26,205 bases of DNA from CABMKH01 sp040797625. Lineage in GTDB: Bacteria > Bacillota > Clostridia > Tissierellales > Tissierellaceae. The notes beneath the pieces are model-generated. The model ran no database searches. It was given only the letters and a program-made list of their open reading frames with translations, and was not told the origin of the DNA. Made by a program: the position numbers and the translations under genes. Location of the stretch: NCBI GenBank assembly GCA_052067355.1, contig JBQHQH010000033.1, positions 1-26,205 of the forward strand, given 5' to 3'. Shown in pieces: positions 17,024 to 24,339 of the stretch (position 1 is the stretch's first letter; every line of letters begins with the position of its first letter).

Positions 17024-19071
17024 ATGGAAAGAATGGATAATCAGATAAGTCTAAATGAAAAATTAAATACCTACTTTGCTGGGAGAGTAGTTAGAAAAGA
17101 CTTAACTAAGAAGATAAAAGAGGGTGCCAATGTTCCAATATATGTTTTGGAGTATTTATTAGGCATGTACTGTGCCACAGATGATGAAGATAGCGTCAAT
17201 GATGGAGTTGAGAGGGTTAAGAAAATTTTAGCTGATAACTTTGTTAGGCCAGATGAGGCGGAGAAGATAAAGTCCAAAATTAAAGAGTTGGGACAATATA
17301 CTGTGATAGATAATATTACTGTTAAATTAAATGAAAAGAAAGACATTTATGAGGCAGAGTTTTCTAATTTGGGATTAAAAGGCGTACAGATTTCCTCTCA
17401 TTATGTTAAAGATTATGAGAAACTTTTAGGCGGGGGAATTTGGTGCATCTTAAAGATGAATTATTTCTATGATGAAGAAGTAAGAGATATAAGCCCATTT
17501 AATATAGGAAACCTTACACCTATACAATTGCCTAATTTAGATATGGAAGAAATATTTACTGGGAGAAATCAGTTTACAAAGGATGAATGGATTGATGTGC
17601 TCCTTAGATCTGTAGGTATGGAACCTACACAATTAGAATATAAGGTAAAATGGCATTTACTAGCAAGGATGATTCCTTTAGTAGAAAATAATTATAATTT
17701 ATGTGAATTAGGGCCAAGGGGGACAGGGAAAAGTCATATTTATAAGGAGATATCTCCAAATTCTATATTAGTATCTGGAGGCCAAACAACTGTTGCCAAT
17801 CTGTTTTATAATATGGGCAGTAGAAAAATAGGTTTAGTAGGCCTCTGGGATTGTGTGGTTTTTGATGAAGTTGCAGGTATTACATTTAAGGATAAAGATG
17901 GTATACAAATAATGAAGGATTATATGGCCGCTGGTTCCTTTGTTAGAGGAAGGGAACAAAAGGCTGCTTCAGCATCTATGGTATTTGTGGGAAATATTAA
18001 TCAGAGTGTAGATGTATTACTTAAGACTTCTCATTTATTTGATCCATTTCCAGATGCCATGGCCTATGATTCTGCATTTTTTGATAGGATGCATTTTTAT
18101 TTGCCAGGATGGGAAATACCAAAGTATAGACCTGAATTTTTTACTGACGAATATGGATTTATTACAGATTATTTAGCGGAATTTTTTAGGGAAATGAGAA
18201 AGAGAAACTTTTCTGATGCTATGGACAAGTACTTTAATCTAGGAAACAACCTTAACCAAAGGGATGTAATAGCGGTTCGAAGAAGTGTATCAGGAATGGT
18301 GAAATTAATTTATCCAAATAGAGAATATACCAAGGAAGATATAGAGGAAATATTACAATATGCCCTAGTCGGAAGAAGACGAGTTAAGGAACAATTAAAG
18401 AAAATTGGAGGAATGGAATTTTATGATGTTCATTTCTCCTATATTGATAAAGAAAACTTTAATTAAGAATTTGTATCTGTACCTGAACAAGGTGGGGGAA
18501 ATTAATACCTGAAGGAAAGGGGAAACTAGGACATGTTTATGTGGTAGGCCATGGACAAACAGGGATGATTGGAACATTTAAAATAGAAACAGAAGTTGTA
18601 CCTGGTTCAGGAAAATTTGAAAGAACAGGTCTTGGCTCAAACCATGAGACTAAGGAAAGTATCAATATAGCATACAACTATTTTAAGGCTAATAAAAAGA
18701 ATATAAGCGGGACTATTTCTATCCAAAATTTTGATTATTTAATGCATGTACAAGACTTGTAGGAAATAGGGGTTACTTCAGAGCTATCTCTAGCAGCCTT
18801 TATTGGAATGTGCTCAGGTGCATTGGAAAAACCGATACAATCTAAGATGGTAATCTTAGGAACTATGAGTATAGGAGGAACCATTACAAAGGTACAAGAA
18901 TTAGCAGATACTCTACAGGTCTGTTTTGATGTAAGAGTAAAGAAAATTCTACTTCCCATGGCTTCAGCAGTGGACATAGTAACTATACCACCAGAACTAT
19001 TTGCAAAATTTCAGATTCCCTTCTATCAAAGTCCAGAGGATGCTGTGTTTAAGGCTTTGGGAGTAGAGTAA
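17024..19071 (+). pseudogene. brxL: brxL, AAA+/Lon-like BREX gene, broken
   Basis: The first frame (17024-18466) encodes 480 residues of BrxL, beginning MERMDNQISLNEKLNTYFAG. It has Walker A GPRGTGKSH (residues 230-238), Walker B VVFDEVAGI (D281, E282) and conserved HFYLPGWEIPKYRPEFF. It stops at TAA 18464-18466 within the linker. The same frame continues as EFVSVPEQGGG, then needs one extra base near 18494-18498, after which frame 1 gives LIPEGKGKLGHVY and the Lon-like domain, with a further stop at TAG 18760-18762. Correcting all three lesions gives about 682 residues, the normal BrxL length. The intact N-terminal ATPase part could still be made. In studied type 1 systems BrxL is not needed for host methylation, so modification may persist while restriction is altered. 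Confidence 0.9.
18501..19071 (+). pseudogene. brxL: Detached Lon-like C-terminal domain of brxL
   Basis: This fragment is in frame 1, whereas the rest of the gene is in frame 2. It reads KLIPEGKGKLGHVYVVGHGQ, then VPGSGKFERTGLGSN and KKNISGTISIQNFDYLMHV, a stop at 18760, then EIGVTSELSLAAFIGMCSG and finally VKKILLPMASAVDIVTIPPE and FKALGVE. The TAG occupies the position of the Q in the family's VQDLQG motif, consistent with CAG to TAG. No convincing ribosome binding site precedes the possible restarts (GTG 18541 or codons after 18760), so independent translation is unlikely. Confidence 0.85.
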
Positions 19072-19121
19072 TGAGTGATTATATAAGTTTAATAGAATGA
19101 TGATAGAAAATATAATAAGAA

Positions 19122-19373
19122 ATGACAAAATCATATTCGGGTGGGAAGATAGATAAAATGACCTATGGATTAGATTTTCCCTATGAAGTGGAAACAAGAT
19201 ATAAAAGACTATTAAAAGAAGATAGGGAACTTGCAGAGCTTATTTATGATTGTTTAGTTGAGGATGAGGCCTATTTGTATGATGATTTATCAGAGGAAGA
19301 ATTTAAAGAAAAAATTGCTAAAGAGTACGATTATATAAATGGAGTTTATTTGGGAGATGTAGATTTAATTTAA
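19122..19373 (+). CDS. Small acidic hypothetical protein
   Basis: I do not recognise this 83-residue protein. It is very acidic, with helical segments YEVETRYKRLLKEDRELAELIYDCLV and LYDDLSEEEFKEKIAKEYDY. No membrane or signal segment is visible. The ATG at 19122 has almost no ribosome binding site. The internal ATG at 19158 has GTGGGAAG ten bases upstream and begins MTYGLDFPYEVE, so the real start may be there (71 residues). It lies 50 bases after the brxL remnant in the same direction. Its codon use matches its neighbours, but nothing ties it to BREX. Confidence 0.5.
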   Translation: MTKSYSGGKIDKMTYGLDFPYEVETRYKRLLKEDRELAELIYDCLVEDEAYLYDDLSEEEFKEKIAKEYDYINGVYLGDVDLI

Positions 19374-19414
19374 CTTCATATATAGAAATGAAAATATATG
19401 TTCTGAGGACTTAA

Positions 19415-19720
19415 CATTTTGCTCTGTACTTACAGGAAGCATTTAGATTAATAATATCCTTTAAAGAAGTTGGATATATTTTAGGACTTGATGAGGTTTT
19501 AAGTATTGCAATTTTAGACAATTTAAATTCTGTTGAAAAGCATAAGGTTTTAAATTTCTATGCAATCAGGGCTAGGAAGGGAGTTGATAATGCAGCACTA
19601 ATTACAGGTACCAGTAAGGATTTGATGGAAGCTGTTGCTGCGTATATAATTCAAGAAAATAAGAGTATAATATTCATTCAGGAGGGATTACTTTGTGGAC
19701 AAATTCAAAGAAGAATTAAT
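19415..19720 (+). pseudogene. Remnant resembling an abortive-infection protein
   Basis: A stop-free frame without a start codon runs from just after TAA 19412-19414. It reads YLQEAFRLIISFKEVGYILG, then SVEKHKVLNFYAIRARKGVD and LITGTSKDLMEAVAAYIIQE, and runs slightly into the next gene in another frame. The ITGTSKDLMEAVAAYI helix resembles the opening of Abi_C-type abortive infection domains. The gene's 5' and 3' parts are missing. The family assignment is from pattern memory and weak; that it is a coding remnant is more secure. Confidence 0.35.
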
Positions 19721-20684
19721 AAAAGTTAAAGACAATATCACCCAAGAAGATTTAGAAAATCAGAAAAGGAAATATCCTAAAAAAAGTTTTAAACAATTAA
19801 TTGATTTATTAGATAAAAAAGGCGTTAAATTTAATAAGACTACAAAGGAAGATGCCTCCTTAATACTTCGTGATATAAATTATTATTATAAGTTAACTGT
19901 TTATAAAAGAAACTTTAGAAGAGACAAAAGTGATAAATTTGTAAATCTAGAATTCTCATATTTGACTGATTTGGCAAGTATGGACATGCAGTTAAGGTAC
20001 ATATTATTAACGGCAACATTAGATATTGAGCATGCTTTGAAAACTTTTCTTATTACTAAGATTACTGAAAATACAGATGTAGATGGCTTCGATGTAGTTA
20101 GAAGTTTTTTCCATTCAACAACGGGTTCTTTCTATAAATTAGATAAAGATATTATTTTAGAAAATGTCAAACATAAAAGTCATTATCAATTTAAATTATA
20201 TGAGACTCATAAAGCGGCTCCTCCTGCTTGGGTACTGATGGAAGTTATTAAATTTGGTGATTTCTTAAGATTCTTTGGATTCTATTTTAAAAAATATCCA
20301 ACAGAAGAATTTAAGGTGGATTCATTAATGGGAGTCCTAAATAGTGTCAAAAGGATACGAAATGCCTCTGCTCATAATAATGCTTTTTTATTCAATTTAT
20401 ACGATAGCAATATAAATATCGTTAGTAATTACATAAAGAAATATGCAGAAGAACGAAAAATTGGGGAGTTATTTTATAAGTGTAATAAGGTACATGATGT
20501 TTTATGTGTATTTTATATCCATGAATTTTTTGTAAAGGGAAAAGGTTCTAGACAACACCGAGTTGAAGAGTTTGGAGAATTAACAAAAAAATTTACTGAA
20601 AGATTTTCATATATGGATACAGATAATGATATTTTATATTTTTTAAAAATATTAAATCTAGTTCTTGACAAATATGAAATATAG
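19695..20684 (+). CDS. Abi_2 family (AbiD/AbiF-like) HEPN protein
   Basis: This 329-residue protein is of the Abi_2 family. Signature features are the N-terminal SFKQLIDLLDKKGVKF, INYYYKLTVYKRNF (61-74; family INYYRLSGY), LDIEHALKTFLI, and the HEPN ribonuclease motif IRNASAHNN with R222 and H227 (R-x4-H). HEPN Abi proteins are RNases that halt growth on infection. From recollection, AbiF-type members act as toxins restrained by a small structured RNA encoded next to them, and have been proposed as relatives of Cas13. The GTG start follows GGAGGG (19681-19686) by eight bases. The last 20 bases of the gene contain the -35 of the downstream RNA promoter. The gene is intact, in contrast to the remnants around it. 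Confidence 0.88.
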   Translation: MDKFKEELIKVKDNITQEDLENQKRKYPKKSFKQLIDLLDKKGVKFNKTTKEDASLILRDINYYYKLTVYKRNFRRDKSDKFVNLEFSYLTDLASMDMQLRYILLTATLDIEHALKTFLITKITENTDVDGFDVVRSFFHSTTGSFYKLDKDIILENVKHKSHYQFKLYETHKAAPPAWVLMEVIKFGDFLRFFGFYFKKYPTEEFKVDSLMGVLNSVKRIRNASAHNNAFLFNLYDSNINIVSNYIKKYAEERKIGELFYKCNKVHDVLCVFYIHEFFVKGKGSRQHRVEEFGELTKKFTERFSYMDTDNDILYFLKILNLVLDKYEI

Positions 20685-20693
20685 TTATATACT
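20665..20693 (+). promoter_or_regulatory. Near-consensus promoter of the small RNA
   Basis: TTGACA at 20665-20670, exactly 17 bases, then TATACT at 20688-20693: a perfect -35 and a five-of-six -10. The -35 lies inside the last codons of the Abi_2 gene. Transcription should begin near 20700, seven bases before the first hairpin. It is the strongest promoter sequence I see in the window. Confidence 0.8.
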
Positions 20694-20699
20694 TAATTT

Positions 20700-20803
20700 G
20701 ATGAAAGGACGGTTCGACCGTTCGGCATTGGTGGATTTATTCGCTGATGTTTAATTTAAACTATATGAACGAACTAGCTTCATGAAGCTAGTTCGTTCTT
20801 TAT
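20700..20803 (+). ncRNA. AbiF-associated structured small RNA (candidate RNA antitoxin)
   Basis: A compact RNA of about 100 bases fits between a strong promoter and an intrinsic terminator. Hairpin 1 is GGACGGT (20707-20713) with ACCGTTC (20717-20723) around a TCG loop, seven pairs with one wobble. Hairpin 2 is CATTGGTG (20726-20733) with CGCTGATG (20742-20749), eight pairs including wobbles, with an eight-base loop. Hairpin 3 is the 14-bp terminator. No ORF is present. A structured-RNA class named the abiF RNA motif is known beside such genes, and AbiF toxin/RNA-antitoxin pairs have been reported. Position, size and structure fit; membership in that class is inferred and untested here. Confidence 0.75.
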
Positions 20804-20808
20804 ATTTG
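20767..20808 (+). terminator. Intrinsic terminator ending the small RNA
   Basis: GAACGAACTAGCTT (20767-20780) pairs perfectly with AAGCTAGTTCGTTC (20785-20798) around CATG, followed by TTTATATTT. The stem is 14 bp without mismatch. On the minus strand it is preceded by AT-rich sequence and could also stop converging transcription. Confidence 0.9.
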
Positions 20809-20834
20809 TACAAACTATCAATGCTCCCTCTTTT

Positions 20835-21074
20835 GATTAATTTCAGGTTATTGCCATTGCATATAGGTCTCCAAATTTGATTTCAAAAAATTTAGTTGGA
20901 AGACTTTTTCTTTTTGTTTTTGATAATCCTGGTAGGCCTTTTCTTTTGATTGCGTTTGTTCTTTTAGCTTCTTTTTCAAAACTGGAACAGAAACCAATAG
21001 ATCCTCAGAAATTGAATCCCTTAATGCTTTTTTAGAGGCTTCAAAAAGGATTAATTCATCGGTATGAGCTTTAT
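20835..21074 (-). repeat. Direct repeat shared with 5080-5317
   Basis: This stretch matches 5080-5317 over about 240 bases in the same orientation with roughly 35 differences by eye. Both encode the C-terminus of a mobilisation relaxase on the minus strand. The distance between copies is about 15.7 kb and encloses BREX and the Abi_2 module. The two copies have diverged independently, so this is old homology rather than a recent duplication. Confidence 0.8.
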
Positions 21075-21660
21075 AAAAGAATTTTTTATCTTTTGTCATT
21101 TGCCAAGCATCATATATAGGTTTTACTCTATTATAGGTTTCTATATTCTTGACTTTTAAGCTAATATTAGCAATATCATTTTCAATATTTTTAATATCAG
21201 TAGCCATATTTGTCAGCTCTATATTTACCTTACCAATAGCATCATAGAGTTCATCTTTGGAATTAATTTAGTGGATTGTCATCAAGTTTAATGTTTTAGC
21301 CATGTTTTTTAAATTATGTTGTTTTGTCCGTATCTCATACTCCTTGAATTTCTAAAATTTTGCATTGTTTTTTAAATCAATAATTTTACCTAAATTTAAT
21401 TTATTTATTGAATTAATACCGTAATGTTTAGGTTTTGAAGGATATTTTTCTTTTCTAGATATTCGTTCTTTGATTCTTTCTTTAATTTTTTTTATAGAAT
21501 TTATCTTTTTTTCTTTTCCATATTCTTTACATGGTTTATCACTAATATTACGGATTTAATGATAGCTCTTCTTATTATTAGAATTATAGGCATGTACATC
21601 AGTAAAGCTCACATTATTAAATAATATATGATTATGGATATACTCTTTATCTATTTGGTG
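20848..21660 (-). pseudogene. Relaxase (MobA/MobL-type) pseudogene, right copy
   Basis: Read on the minus strand, the gene starts within the HUH relaxase motif as HQIDKEYIHNHILFNNVSFT (21660 downward; family THLDKDHIHNHI). It continues to NNKKSYH-stop-IRNISDKPCKEYG, then jumps to IKERISRKEKYPSKPKH, KQHNLKNMAKTLNLMT, stop, INSKDELYDAIGKVNIELTN, and the 119-residue tail with KNIETYNRVKPIYDAWQ, AHTDELILFEASKKALRDSI and the end at TAA 20848-20850. Intact relaxases of this type are about 400-600 residues, so the middle is deleted and at least three stops interrupt it. The protein would nick oriT of an integrative element. It marks a dead mobile element next to the defence genes. Confidence 0.8.
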
Positions 21661-21948
21661 CTATTAGAGGATTTGTGATTTTTCATTGATGATAAATTAT
21701 TCTTAGGAACTATTTCTCATGAATATATAACCACTGTATATCCGTTTTCTAGTGAAATTTATAAACTTTATAAAGATTAGGAAAGTGGGAAGAAGTACTT
21801 CATTCTAATGAGGAACAAATGGTTTTAAGTTTATTTTAATTAGTATCTCCTAGTATTAAAATAGTTCTAAAAACCCCAAACCTTAAAAAATACATATCCC
21901 CAAATAGAATAAATTCATAAAAGCCGAATAGAAGTAGTATTCCTCCTA
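21661..21948. other. Degenerate spacer between relaxase remnant and Mrr gene
   Basis: No intact gene. One plus-strand frame around 21795-21918 reads EEVLHSNEEQMVLSLF-stop and then SPSIKIVLKTPNLKKYISP, which looks like decayed coding sequence of unknown family. The rest is AT-rich with many stops in all frames. Confidence 0.3.
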
Positions 21949-21977
21949 TTTCTATTATCCATATTTTTAGATATAAT
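21949..21977 (+). promoter_or_regulatory. Probable promoter of the Mrr-like gene
   Basis: TATAAT at 21972-21977 has a weak -35 TTTCTA at 17-bp spacing. Transcription would begin near 21984, followed by a strong ATAGGAGGG ribosome binding site at 22005-22013. Confidence 0.45.
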
Positions 21978-22019
21978 GGAGTTAATGTTTAAAAAGGTTA
22001 ATTTATAGGAGGGATTAAA

Positions 22020-22895
22020 TTGCTTATAGAGCCTCAGACAATACAAATAAGCAATATGCTTACAGAAGTAGAAATTACCCAGTATCAGCAACAGATATAT
22101 GAGTATTTTGCCACAGGATATGATTTTGAAGTATTTCTAAAGGAATATTTGACTGAGATGGGGTTAGATGAAGTCGAAGTAACACAAAGAAGTAAAGATG
22201 GAGGGATAGATTTAGTAGCCATTCGAAAAGGTGTTGGGGACTTTAGTGAATCTGACAAGACAAATTATTATATTCAAGCTAAACGATATCATCCCAACAA
22301 TAAAGTACCTGTAAGGGCTATTAGAGAATTAAAAGGAACGATACCGTTTGGGGCAAAAGGTATTTTTATAACAACATCTGAATTTACAGCAGATGGAACT
22401 AAGGAATCTAACAATGATCCATCTAAACCAGTAGTATTATTAGATGGAAAATCTCTAGTTATAAGCTGTATAGATAAAGGTATTGGATTTGTATACAAAC
22501 CTATTTTCAGTGCAAAAAGATTGGACGTTTTCATCGATGGAAAAGAGGAAAAAATAAATACAGAATTATATGGAACACCTAAGAATGGTACAGACTATAT
22601 TGAAAAAATGATTACCAAAAATGATGTTAGAGCGAGAATAATATCTGTTCCTTCTTCAATAATGAGTAAATTTAGTAAATCAGATACCCGTATGGATGTT
22701 ATTATTAATGGAAAAGATAAATGTAATTTTAGTATTAATAAGGGACGGAACTATTTTGCTGGTGTAACTGACATATTTAGAAAATATGGATTATTATCTG
22801 ACGATGGTATTATTACTTCTAAGAAAGCAAAATGGAGGTATGATGAACAAAATAATGTAGTATATATAAATATTGAAGATAAGATTAGTTTATAA
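22020..22895 (+). CDS. Mrr-like restriction endonuclease
   Basis: In this 291-residue protein, residues about 32-150 form an Mrr-type PD-(D/E)XK nuclease domain. YDFEVFLKEYLTEMGL is the conserved first helix, SKDGGIDLVAI supplies the metal-binding D64, and YIQAKRY supplies the Q86-x-K88 pair, followed by VPVRAIRELKGTI and the GIFITTSEFT strand. Mrr-type enzymes cut modified or foreign DNA in the cytoplasm. The C-terminal part (about 175-291) repeats the theme FIDGKEEKIN and IINGKDKCNFSIN and may be a target-recognition domain; I do not recognise it. TTG is the start, since AGGAGGG lies six bases before it and no earlier in-frame start exists. No methyltransferase partner is adjacent, which suggests a modification-dependent enzyme. 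Confidence 0.82.
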   Translation: MLIEPQTIQISNMLTEVEITQYQQQIYEYFATGYDFEVFLKEYLTEMGLDEVEVTQRSKDGGIDLVAIRKGVGDFSESDKTNYYIQAKRYHPNNKVPVRAIRELKGTIPFGAKGIFITTSEFTADGTKESNNDPSKPVVLLDGKSLVISCIDKGIGFVYKPIFSAKRLDVFIDGKEEKINTELYGTPKNGTDYIEKMITKNDVRARIISVPSSIMSKFSKSDTRMDVIINGKDKCNFSINKGRNYFAGVTDIFRKYGLLSDDGIITSKKAKWRYDEQNNVVYINIEDKISL

Positions 22896-23013
22896 ATTGA
22901 TTTCAAATGGGTATAATGTTTTTAATGTTTAAGTTTTAATGGCATTATTTGAAGAGAAGACTTAGTAAAAGCACATTTATACATGATATAAATATACTTA
23001 TATAAACTTAAAA

Positions 23014-23047
23014 CTCTCTACAAGAAAAATACTTGCAGAGAGGTTTT
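23014..23047. terminator. Bidirectional terminator between mrr-like and XRE genes
   Basis: CTCTCT-A-CAAG (23014-23024) pairs with CTTG-C-AGAGAG (23032-23042) with one internal mismatch and a seven-base AT loop. TTTTTAT follows on the plus strand and AAACTT-type sequence flanks the other side, so it can end the Mrr gene and probably the minus-strand XRE gene. Confidence 0.75.
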
Positions 23048-23068
23048 TATTTAAAAGATATAAAATAT

Positions 23069-23380
23069 TTACTTTTTAAAATCTTTGATTAAGCTGTTAA
23101 CGGCTTCAAGTTGTTCTGGAGTTAGATTTCTTAAATTATTTAAAAGTTCCTTGACCTCATTAGGTAAAATTTCAGTATTTATACCATCACTAAAAAATTC
23201 AGACATACTAATTTTAAAATAATCACATATACTCATCAGCAAGTCTAAAGAAGGTTTAGAAATTCCATTTTCGATTTTACTTATATTAGAAGGAGCAATA
23301 TCAAGAGAAATTGCAAGCTTGTTAGCAGATATATTATTTAATTCTCTAAGCTCTTTTATTCTATTGCCAATTTTATTCAT
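23069..23380 (-). CDS. XRE-family transcriptional regulator 1
   Basis: This 103-residue protein has an N-terminal HTH_3 domain (residues 5-60): IGNRIKELRELNNISANKLA, recognition region IAPSNISKIENGISKPSLD, then LLMSICDYFKISMSEFFSDG. The tail PNEVKELLNNLRNLTPEQLEAVNSLI is an amphipathic helix pair often used for dimerisation. The tail closely resembles that of the regulator at 23917-24237, so the two are paralogues. AGTGAGGTT precedes the ATG by about nine bases. An imperfect palindrome ATTA-N5-TAAT lies upstream near 23402-23416. Its target is unknown. Confidence 0.88.
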   Translation of the reverse strand: MNKIGNRIKELRELNNISANKLAISLDIAPSNISKIENGISKPSLDLLMSICDYFKISMSEFFSDGINTEILPNEVKELLNNLRNLTPEQLEAVNSLIKDFKK

Positions 23381-23460
23381 AAAAACAACCTCACTTAGAT
23401 TATTATCCAGTAATATTAAAAAAATTTGTTTTAGCTCCTTCTAACAGAAGCGAAAAAATC

Positions 23461-23691
23461 TTATCTATTAATTTTAGGATTATCAGTTCTTCCTGCCAAA
23501 TAATCAATAGATACATCAAAAAAGTCAGCTAATTCAACTATCTTATCTATAGTTGTGAGTCTATACCCTCTCTCAATATCGCTTATTGCATTATCAGAGA
23601 GTCCAACAACTTTTCCCAGTTCAGATTGTTTAAGATCTTTCTTTAAACGTTCCTCTTTAATACGATTTGAAAAGATATCTTTAGAAAACAT
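23461..23691 (-). CDS. XRE-family transcriptional regulator 2
   Basis: This 76-residue protein is a single HTH_3 domain: FSNRIKEERLKKDLKQSELG, LSDNAISDIERGYRLTTID, and the common ending FFDVSIDYLAGRTDNPKI. It lacks the C-terminal tail of its two neighbours and is of a different subtype. AAGGAG is placed about eight bases before the ATG. ATTATA-TTT-TAGAAA at 23725-23739, close to the ATTCTA-N3-TAGAAT operator of the next regulator, lies 34-48 bases upstream and may put it under the same control. Confidence 0.88.
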   Translation of the reverse strand: MFSKDIFSNRIKEERLKKDLKQSELGKVVGLSDNAISDIERGYRLTTIDKIVELADFFDVSIDYLAGRTDNPKINR

Positions 23692-23724
23692 AAAAAAACT
23701 CCTTGGCGTTCTGCAAATAGTAGA

Positions 23725-23739
23725 ATTATATTTTAGAAA
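23725..23739 (-). promoter_or_regulatory. Operator-like site upstream of XRE regulator 2
   Basis: ATTATA-TTT-TAGAAA matches 13 of 15 bases of the perfect palindrome at 24254-24268. It lies in the promoter region of the minus-strand gene starting at 23691. Confidence 0.4.
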
Positions 23740-23916
23740 TTAGATTTAATTGTCCAGAGTGATAAAGCTCTATAATCTGTTGTTTAAATTTATTAGTATA
23801 TCGAATACCATTCTGAGAGATTGTTTAACACATCTTCCTTATAGATATTTTATCGTATTAAACTTTTCGTATCCACATTTATATACTAACATCAAAATTT
23901 ATATAATGAATAAAGG

Positions 23917-24237
23917 TTATTTTTTATTACTATCAGTAATTGTTTTAAGAAAATTAGTTAAGCTTTTGATTTGTTCTGAATTTAATTCTTTTGCATTATT
24001 TAATAATTCTTTTAATTCATTTTCTGCAGGAGAAGATAAACCTTCTGGTGCAAAAAAGTCAGCTAAGGTTATATCAAAAACTTGGCATATTTTCTTCAAA
24101 GTTGGAACATCAGGTATACGATTGCCATTTTCTAATTTACTTATTACTGGTTGTGATGTATTACATAGTTTTGCTAATTCATTTGTAGTCATATTATGTT
24201 CTTTTCTAAGTTGTCTAATCCTTTCTCCAACATCCAT
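23917..24237 (-). CDS. XRE-family transcriptional regulator 3
   Basis: This 106-residue protein has an N-terminal HTH_3 domain (VGERIRQLRKEHNMTTNELA, NTSQPVISKLENGNRIPDV, LKKICQVFDITLADFFAPEG) and the tail ENELKELLNNAKELNSEQIK, paralogous to the regulator at 23069-23380. TTAGGAGAG precedes the ATG. Its promoter (TTGTAA, 17 bases, TATTCT; 24292 down to 24264) overlaps the palindrome ATTCTA-TTT-TAGAAT. A similar site sits in the divergent promoter of the transporter operon. It is therefore probably an autorepressor that also controls the transporter and C-S lyase genes. Confidence 0.88.
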   Translation of the reverse strand: MDVGERIRQLRKEHNMTTNELAKLCNTSQPVISKLENGNRIPDVPTLKKICQVFDITLADFFAPEGLSSPAENELKELLNNAKELNSEQIKSLTNFLKTITDSNKK

Positions 24238-24253
24238 TTTTTACTCTCCTAAC

Positions 24254-24268
24254 ATTCTATTTTAGAAT
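24254..24268. promoter_or_regulatory. Perfect palindromic operator over the XRE regulator 3 promoter
   Basis: ATTCTA-TTT-TAGAAT, six-base arms with a three-base spacer, overlaps the -10 (TATTCT read on the minus strand, 24269-24264) of the regulator's own promoter. A bound dimer would block the promoter. Confidence 0.65.
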
Positions 24269-24339
24269 ATTTACTTTAACTATATTTTACAAAGAAGACA
24301 GAAATAAAACAATAAAGCTTCTAAAACCGAATAAAAATG

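Noticed and set aside
18464..18762. brxL breaks as sequencing errors or programmed frameshifting
   Set aside because: The G-run indel alone could be an error, but the two additional in-frame stops cannot be explained by one error. There is no slippery site with a downstream structure that would bypass the first stop.
5080..21074. The relaxase repeats as attachment sites of an intact integrative element
   Set aside because: The repeats are about 240 bases of diverged coding sequence. No integrase gene, short identical core or tRNA target is visible in the window.
20848..21207. Minus-strand ORF of 119 codons as a stand-alone gene
   Set aside because: The frame continues upstream of the apparent ATG as relaxase sequence (INSKDELYDAIGKVNIELTN), so it is only the tail of a broken relaxase.
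23750..24265. Plus-strand ORF of 171 codons
   Set aside because: It lies antisense to the clear XRE regulator at 23917-24237; its protein has no domain logic and no ribosome binding site.
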